Shown in pieces: positions 60,202-64,000 of a stretch of 64,000 nucleotides of DNA. The stretch covers positions 2,232,001 to 2,296,000 of the forward strand of contig NZ_CP107964.1 in assembly GCF_041434935.1 (NCBI RefSeq), written 5' to 3'. The notes beneath the pieces are model-generated. The model ran no database searches, was not told the DNA's origin, and was given only the letters and a program-made list of their open reading frames with translations. The DNA is from Kitasatospora sp. NBC_00374. GTDB taxonomy: Bacteria; Actinomycetota; Actinomycetes; Streptomycetales; Streptomycetaceae. Position numbers and translations under genes: made by a program. Numbering within the stretch: position 1 is the stretch's first letter; each line of letters starts with the position of its first letter.

Positions 60202-61872
60202 TCAGGCCGTCGCCGCGGCCGCCGCCCGTCCGGCGGCCCGGCCGGAGAAGAGGCAGCCGCCGAGGAAGGTGCCTTCCAGTGAGCGGTAGCCGTGGACGCC
60301 GCCGCCGCCGAAGCCGGCCGCCTCGCCGGCCGCGTAGAGGCCGTCCAGGACGGAGCCGTCGGCCCGCAGCACCCGCGAGGACAGGTCGGTCTGCAGCCCG
60401 CCGAGCGACTTGCGGGTGAGGATGTTGAGCCGCACCGCGATCAGCGGACCGGCCTTGGGGTCGAGCAGGCGGTGCGGCGTCGCGGTGCGGATCAGCCGGT
60501 CGCCGAGGTAGCGACGGGCGCCGTGGACGGCGGTGACCTGGAGGTCCTTGCTGAACGGGTTGGCCATCTCGCGGTCCCTGGCCTCGATCTCGCGGCGCAG
60601 CGCGGCCTCGTCGATCAGCGTCTCGGTGCTCGCCGTCCGGCCTCCCAGCGCGTTCATCCCGCGGACCAGTTCGGTGAGCGAGTCGGCGACCACGAAGTCC
60701 GCGCCGTGCCGCTTGAACGCCTCGACCGGTTCGGTGGCGCCCGGCAGCGCCCGGCCGAGCACGCCCCTGACGGACTTCCCGGTCAGGTCGGGGTTCTGCT
60801 CGGAGCCGGAGAGGGCGAACTCCTTCTCGATGATCTTCTGGGTGAGGACGAACCAGGTGTGGTCGTACCCGGTGGTCATGATGTGTTCGAGGGTCCCGAG
60901 CGTGTCGAAGCCGGGGAACAGCGGGACGGGCAGCCGGTTGCCGCGGGCGTCCAGCCAGAGCGAGGACGGGCCGGGCAGGATGCGGATGCCGTGCCGGGGC
61001 CAGATCGGGTCCCAGTTCTCGATGCCCTCGGTGTAGTGCCACATCCGGTCGCCGTTGATCAGGTGGCCGCCGGCCGCGCCGGCGATGCCCAGCATCAGCC
61101 CGTCGACGTGGGCCGGCACCCCGGACAGCAGCCGCTCCGGCGGGGTGCCGAGGCGGGCCGGCCAGGCCTTGCGGACCAGTTCGTGGTTGCCGCCGATGCC
61201 GCCGGAGGAGACGATCACCGCCTGCGCCCGCAGCTCGAAGGTGTCGGCGACCTCGCGCGAACTGGGCTCCCCACGCCCGACGGTGCTGGGCACCAGCACC
61301 TCGCCGGCGACGGTGTCCACCGCGCCCGCGGTGGCGCCCAGCGAGGTGACCCGGTGCCGGAACCTCAGCTCCACCCGTCCGGCGGCGACCGCCGCCATGA
61401 CCCGGCGGGCGAACGGCTCGACCAGGCCGGGGCCGGTACCCCAGGTGATGTGGAAGCGCGGCACCGAGTTCCCGGGGCCGGTGGCGAGCAGGCCGCCGCG
61501 CTCGGCCCAGCCGACCACCGGGAAGAACCGGACGCCCTGGCCGTGCAGCCAGGCGCGCTTCTCACCGGCCGCGAAGTCCACGTACGCCTCGGCCCACCGG
61601 CGGGGCCACGCGTCCTCGGGGCGGTCGAAGCCCGCCGTGCCGAGCCAGTCCTGCCAGGCGAGGTCGTGGGAGTCGCGGATCCGCATCCGGCGCTGCTCGG
61701 GCGAGTCCACCAGGAAGAGGCCGCCGAAGGACCAGTGTGCCTGGCCACCGAGGTTGGCCGCGGGCTCCTGGTCGAGCAGGATCACCTTCCGTCCCGCGTC
61801 GGCGAGTTCGGCGGTGGCGACCAGGCCCGCGAGGCCGGCTCCGATCACGATGACGTCGGCGTCCAGTGCCAT
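60202..61872 (-). CDS. FAD-dependent dehydrogenase (3-ketosteroid dehydrogenase-like)
   Basis: 556 residues opening VIVIGAGLAGLVATAELADAG (FAD-binding), then GGQAHWSFGGLFLVDSPEQRR and the FAD-binding C-terminal GGVHGYRSLEGTFLGGCLFSGRAAGR typical of KSTD/fumarate reductase-like flavoproteins. It catalyses a 1,2-desaturation or related redox step on an unknown substrate. GGAGGA precedes ATG 61872 by seven bases. Homologues in streptomycetes are annotated as FAD-binding dehydrogenase. Confidence 0.88.
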   Translation of the reverse strand: MALDADVIVIGAGLAGLVATAELADAGRKVILLDQEPAANLGGQAHWSFGGLFLVDSPEQRRMRIRDSHDLAWQDWLGTAGFDRPEDAWPRRWAEAYVDFAAGEKRAWLHGQGVRFFPVVGWAERGGLLATGPGNSVPRFHITWGTGPGLVEPFARRVMAAVAAGRVELRFRHRVTSLGATAGAVDTVAGEVLVPSTVGRGEPSSREVADTFELRAQAVIVSSGGIGGNHELVRKAWPARLGTPPERLLSGVPAHVDGLMLGIAGAAGGHLINGDRMWHYTEGIENWDPIWPRHGIRILPGPSSLWLDARGNRLPVPLFPGFDTLGTLEHIMTTGYDHTWFVLTQKIIEKEFALSGSEQNPDLTGKSVRGVLGRALPGATEPVEAFKRHGADFVVADSLTELVRGMNALGGRTASTETLIDEAALRREIEARDREMANPFSKDLQVTAVHGARRYLGDRLIRTATPHRLLDPKAGPLIAVRLNILTRKSLGGLQTDLSSRVLRADGSVLDGLYAAGEAAGFGGGGVHGYRSLEGTFLGGCLFSGRAAGRAAAAATA

Positions 61873-62009
61873 GCGAACGGTCCTCCAGGGCTCGGTGGGT
61901 GCCCCGATACTGCGGCCTGCGGGCCGGTCGGTCAACCGGCCGGTAACCACCGCCCGCACCGCACCGCACCGCCCGCCGCCGGCAGCCCCGGCCCGGCGGC
62001 CGACGCGCA

Positions 62010-62047
62010 TCGGCCCGGGACACCGACGGTGCGGCGTCCCGGGCCGA
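62010..62047 (-). terminator. Terminator hairpin after the CopC-like gene
   Basis: A perfect 12-bp stem (62010-62021 with 62036-62047), 14-base loop, 23 bases past the stop codon. Confidence 0.8.
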
Positions 62048-62069
62048 CGGCCGGGCGGGGTGGTGCGGG

Positions 62070-62660
62070 TCAGCCGGCCGCGCGGCGGCGGCGCAGCAGC
62101 GCGGTGGCGACCATCACCGCGGCGATCGCGACGACGGTCGCCGTCACGGCGATGATCCAACTGGGGCCCGAATCGGACGAGGAGGCGGCCGGTGCGGCGA
62201 CCGGGTCGTTCACCGACGGGGGCGGGGTGGACGGCGCCGCGGACGGCGCGACCGGTTCGACGACGGTGCCCTGGCTCGGGGACGTCCCCGGTACCGCGGT
62301 GACGGTCAGGTCCGCCTGGCCCCGGCCGAGGGCCGGGAAGCCGGACTCGACGGTCACGGCCCAGTGGCCGGGCGGCAGGGCGAGCGCCGTGGTGAAGGTG
62401 CCGGGGGCGTCGGCCACCGGCTCCAGCTTCCACGGGCCGACCGACCGTCCGTCGTCCGCGACGGCGCTGAGCGTGGCGGCCACCTTCTCGGTGACCGGGT
62501 CGTTGTCGTTCGCCCAGAGAGCGGCCGCCCGGGTGTGCCCGTCCCCCAGTGCGGTGACCTTGAAGACGATGGTGTCGCCGTGGGCGCCGGCCTGGCCGGC
62601 CCCGCCCACGAGGGCGGCACCGGCGAGCACCGCGGCGGCGGCGAGGGTACGGATGCGCAT
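62070..62660 (-). CDS. Surface-anchored CopC-like protein
   Basis: 196 residues: a signal peptide (MRIRTLAAAAVLAGAALVGG, cleavage near AGA), an immunoglobulin-like domain (TIVFKVTALGDGHTRAAALW, FTTALALPPGHWAVTVESG) similar to CopC/DUF4198 domains, a Pro/Ser/Ala spacer and a C-terminal transmembrane helix followed by RRRRAAG. It is exposed on the outer face of the membrane. Copper binding is not evident (no Met/His cluster). GAGGAG lies upstream of ATG 62660. Confidence 0.78.
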   Translation of the reverse strand: MRIRTLAAAAVLAGAALVGGAGQAGAHGDTIVFKVTALGDGHTRAAALWANDNDPVTEKVAATLSAVADDGRSVGPWKLEPVADAPGTFTTALALPPGHWAVTVESGFPALGRGQADLTVTAVPGTSPSQGTVVEPVAPSAAPSTPPPSVNDPVAAPAASSSDSGPSWIIAVTATVVAIAAVMVATALLRRRRAAG

Positions 62661-62731
62661 CTGCGGTGACTCCTCGTACGAGCGGTGGGGCGGGAGGGGG
62701 TCGGTTCCCGCCCCACCGGCTTGGGTCGGCC

Positions 62732-64000
62732 TCAGGAGACCGGCTGGATGGTCCAGTTCTGGTACGTCTGGTTGTTCGGCTGCTGCAGTTCGAGCAGCCA
62801 GCCACCGTAGTACCAGCGCTTGCTGGCGCCGAGCACCAGCGAGGAGCCCTTCGCGGTCAGCGTGTTACCGCTGCCGCTCGCGGTGATCTTCCACTGCTGG
62901 GTGTCCGCGGAGCTGCACGGCTGCTGCATGACGTACTGGCCGGCCACCGGCGAGCCGCCGATCTGCAGGCACTTGTCCGAGCGGACGGAGCGGACCCGCA
63001 GGTTGCCGTCGCCCTGGTCCTCGAACGTCCACTGCTGGTTGGCGTAGCCGGTGCGCTGGTAGCCGATCAGCACGGCGCCGTCACGGGTCGAGCCACCCCA
63101 CATGTCGGCGGCCTGGCCGGTCAGGCTGTTGGTCATCGTGTACTTGGTGCCGGGCTTGGTCGGGCCGTCCGGGCCCGCGGCCTTCGGGGTGCGGAAGGAG
63201 GTCTCACGGCCGGGCTTGGTGACCTTGCCGGACTGGTCGCGCACGGCGACGGCCACCTTGTAGGCGGTGTCGGGGCGCAGGTTGACCAGGCTGACGACGG
63301 TGGAGCGGACGGTGCCGAGGGTCCGGCCGTCGAGCACGAGGTCGTAGCCGGCCGCGTTCGCGACCTGACCCCAGCTCAGCATGACCGAGTTCTGGGTGAG
63401 CTGGCCGATCGCCACCTCGGGCGAGACCGGACCGCCGGTCGAGGTCGGGCTCGGGCTCGGGTTGGGAGTGGGGGTCGTCGAGGTCTTGGTGGGGCTCGGC
63501 GAGGGGTTCGGGGTCGGGGTGCCGGTGCCGGTCTTGGTCGGGCTCGGCGTGGGGGTCGGGGTCGGCGTCGGGTTGGGCCCGGTGCCGCCGCCGGAGATCA
63601 GGAACTGGTTGTTGGCCACGTTCCAGTGGGTGGTGAGGTAGCTGCCCGACGCCGGGTTGGTGTTGTAGTAGTCGTCGTGGTTGCAGTCCAGCCGCTCGTC
63701 ACTGGCGCGGTTGGGGCACTTGGTGATCATCTTGGGGTAGTACGGCGCGTCCGAGTAGCACATGAGGTCCCACTCGTCGACGCAGTGGCCGGCCTTGCTG
63801 CTGTTCGGCGCGCTGTTGTTCACGGCGCCGAGGTTGTGGCCGAGCTCGTGCGCGGCGGTCGAGCCGCCCCAGCAGCCGCCGTCGGTGCGGCCGTAGGAGG
63901 GGCCGAAGTTGCTCTGGTTGTCCTTGCCCGGACGCTCGTCACCGGCGAAGGTGCCGATGCCGCAGTAGACCTGGGCCTCCGCGAAGATCATGTACTTGCG
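62732..64000 (-). CDS. Secreted metzincin protease with FnIII and ricin-type lectin domains (N-terminus missing)
   Basis: The visible 420 or so residues begin inside a zinc peptidase: AAHELGHNLGAVNN is the HExxHxxGxxN/H site, followed by CVDEWDLMCYSD, the Met-turn region of reprolysin-like enzymes. Two Pro-Thr-Ser linkers, a fibronectin type III domain (VMLSWGQVANAAGYDLVLDG) and a C-terminal ricin-B lectin (CLQIGG, QQWKITASGSGNTL, with QxW repeats) follow. It digests protein in the medium while bound to carbohydrate. The gene runs off the right edge, so its start and signal are unseen. Confidence 0.9.
   Translation of the reverse strand, partial: RKYMIFAEAQVYCGIGTFAGDERPGKDNQSNFGPSYGRTDGGCWGGSTAAHELGHNLGAVNNSAPNSSKAGHCVDEWDLMCYSDAPYYPKMITKCPNRASDERLDCNHDDYYNTNPASGSYLTTHWNVANNQFLISGGGTGPNPTPTPTPTPSPTKTGTGTPTPNPSPSPTKTSTTPTPNPSPSPTSTGGPVSPEVAIGQLTQNSVMLSWGQVANAAGYDLVLDGRTLGTVRSTVVSLVNLRPDTAYKVAVAVRDQSGKVTKPGRETSFRTPKAAGPDGPTKPGTKYTMTNSLTGQAADMWGGSTRDGAVLIGYQRTGYANQQWTFEDQGDGNLRVRSVRSDKCLQIGGSPVAGQYVMQQPCSSADTQQWKITASGSGNTLTAKGSSLVLGASKRWYYGGWLLELQQPNNQTYQNWTIQPVS

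Overview
The window is GC-rich, densely coded DNA with strong third-position G/C bias, frequent GTG and TTG starts, leaderless-looking promoters (TAGGAT or TACGGT placed 6-7 bases before a start codon), SigE-type sigma factor, mycothiol-linked and DasR-linked features. All of this points to a chromosome of Streptomyces or Kitasatospora (Streptomycetaceae). Everything below comes from reading the sequence; no database search was possible.

Layout. 0-6.5 kb: a cut-off unknown gene, two divergent ABC-F ATPases, a nitroreductase, an acetyltransferase and an aldo/keto reductase. 6.5-8.2 kb: a two-domain glyoxalase-fold protein, then a graveyard of gene relics (a frameshifted SDR C-terminus, an IS5-like transposase fragment, a 16-bp inverted repeat). 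8.2-11.4 kb: RibD/DHFR-like reductase, a secreted GH18 chitinase behind a DasR-type dre site, and a LysE exporter. 11.5-13.2 kb: three related tRNA or tRNA-like genes (GGC, GCA and CCA anticodons) bracketing a zinc-ribbon SDR gene. 13.2-22.5 kb: a twice-frameshifted gene, Nudix, two thiol/disulphide lipoproteins, Tex, a membrane protein plus SigE-family sigma factor, mycothiol-dependent isomerase-like protein, and a MarR/cupin divergent pair with a double operator. 22.6-28.4 kb: a four-gene operon (46-aa peptide, JmjC/cupin oxygenase, aldo/keto reductase, APH-like phosphotransferase) beside a HATPase, an XRE-TPR regulator and a Nudix enzyme. 28.5-39.8 kb: hydrolases, MerR, HxlR, aminotransferase, a secreted intradiol dioxygenase with a carbohydrate-binding module, AraC, peroxiredoxin, an XRE/MmyB regulator, a stand-alone MetRS behind a Met-codon leader peptide and hairpin, and a Tat-exported phosphatase.

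39.9-57.9 kb is a large RiPP-type biosynthetic cluster read leftwards. It has two candidate precursor peptides (50 and 62 aa) that share a DVEGH motif, a full-length LanB-type dehydratase, three radical SAM enzymes (two tandem paralogues and one with a SPASM-like Cys cluster), a diiron/haem-oxygenase-fold enzyme, a cytoplasmic subtilisin, a second JmjC oxygenase, a GAF protein, a nucleotide cyclase/ATPase regulator, an exporter and a divergent LuxR-type regulator. Most neighbouring genes overlap by four bases (GTGA or ATGA), so they are probably translationally coupled in two transcription units. No LanC cyclase is visible.

58-64 kb returns to housekeeping and secreted functions: SLOG-like protein, SPFH membrane protein, 2Fe-2S ferredoxin-like protein, a large FAD dehydrogenase, a CopC-like surface protein and a truncated metzincin protease with ricin-type lectin domain.

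The most notable points are the RiPP cluster, the tRNA-like trio around the SDR gene, the Met-codon attenuator, and the small peptide/JmjC operon.
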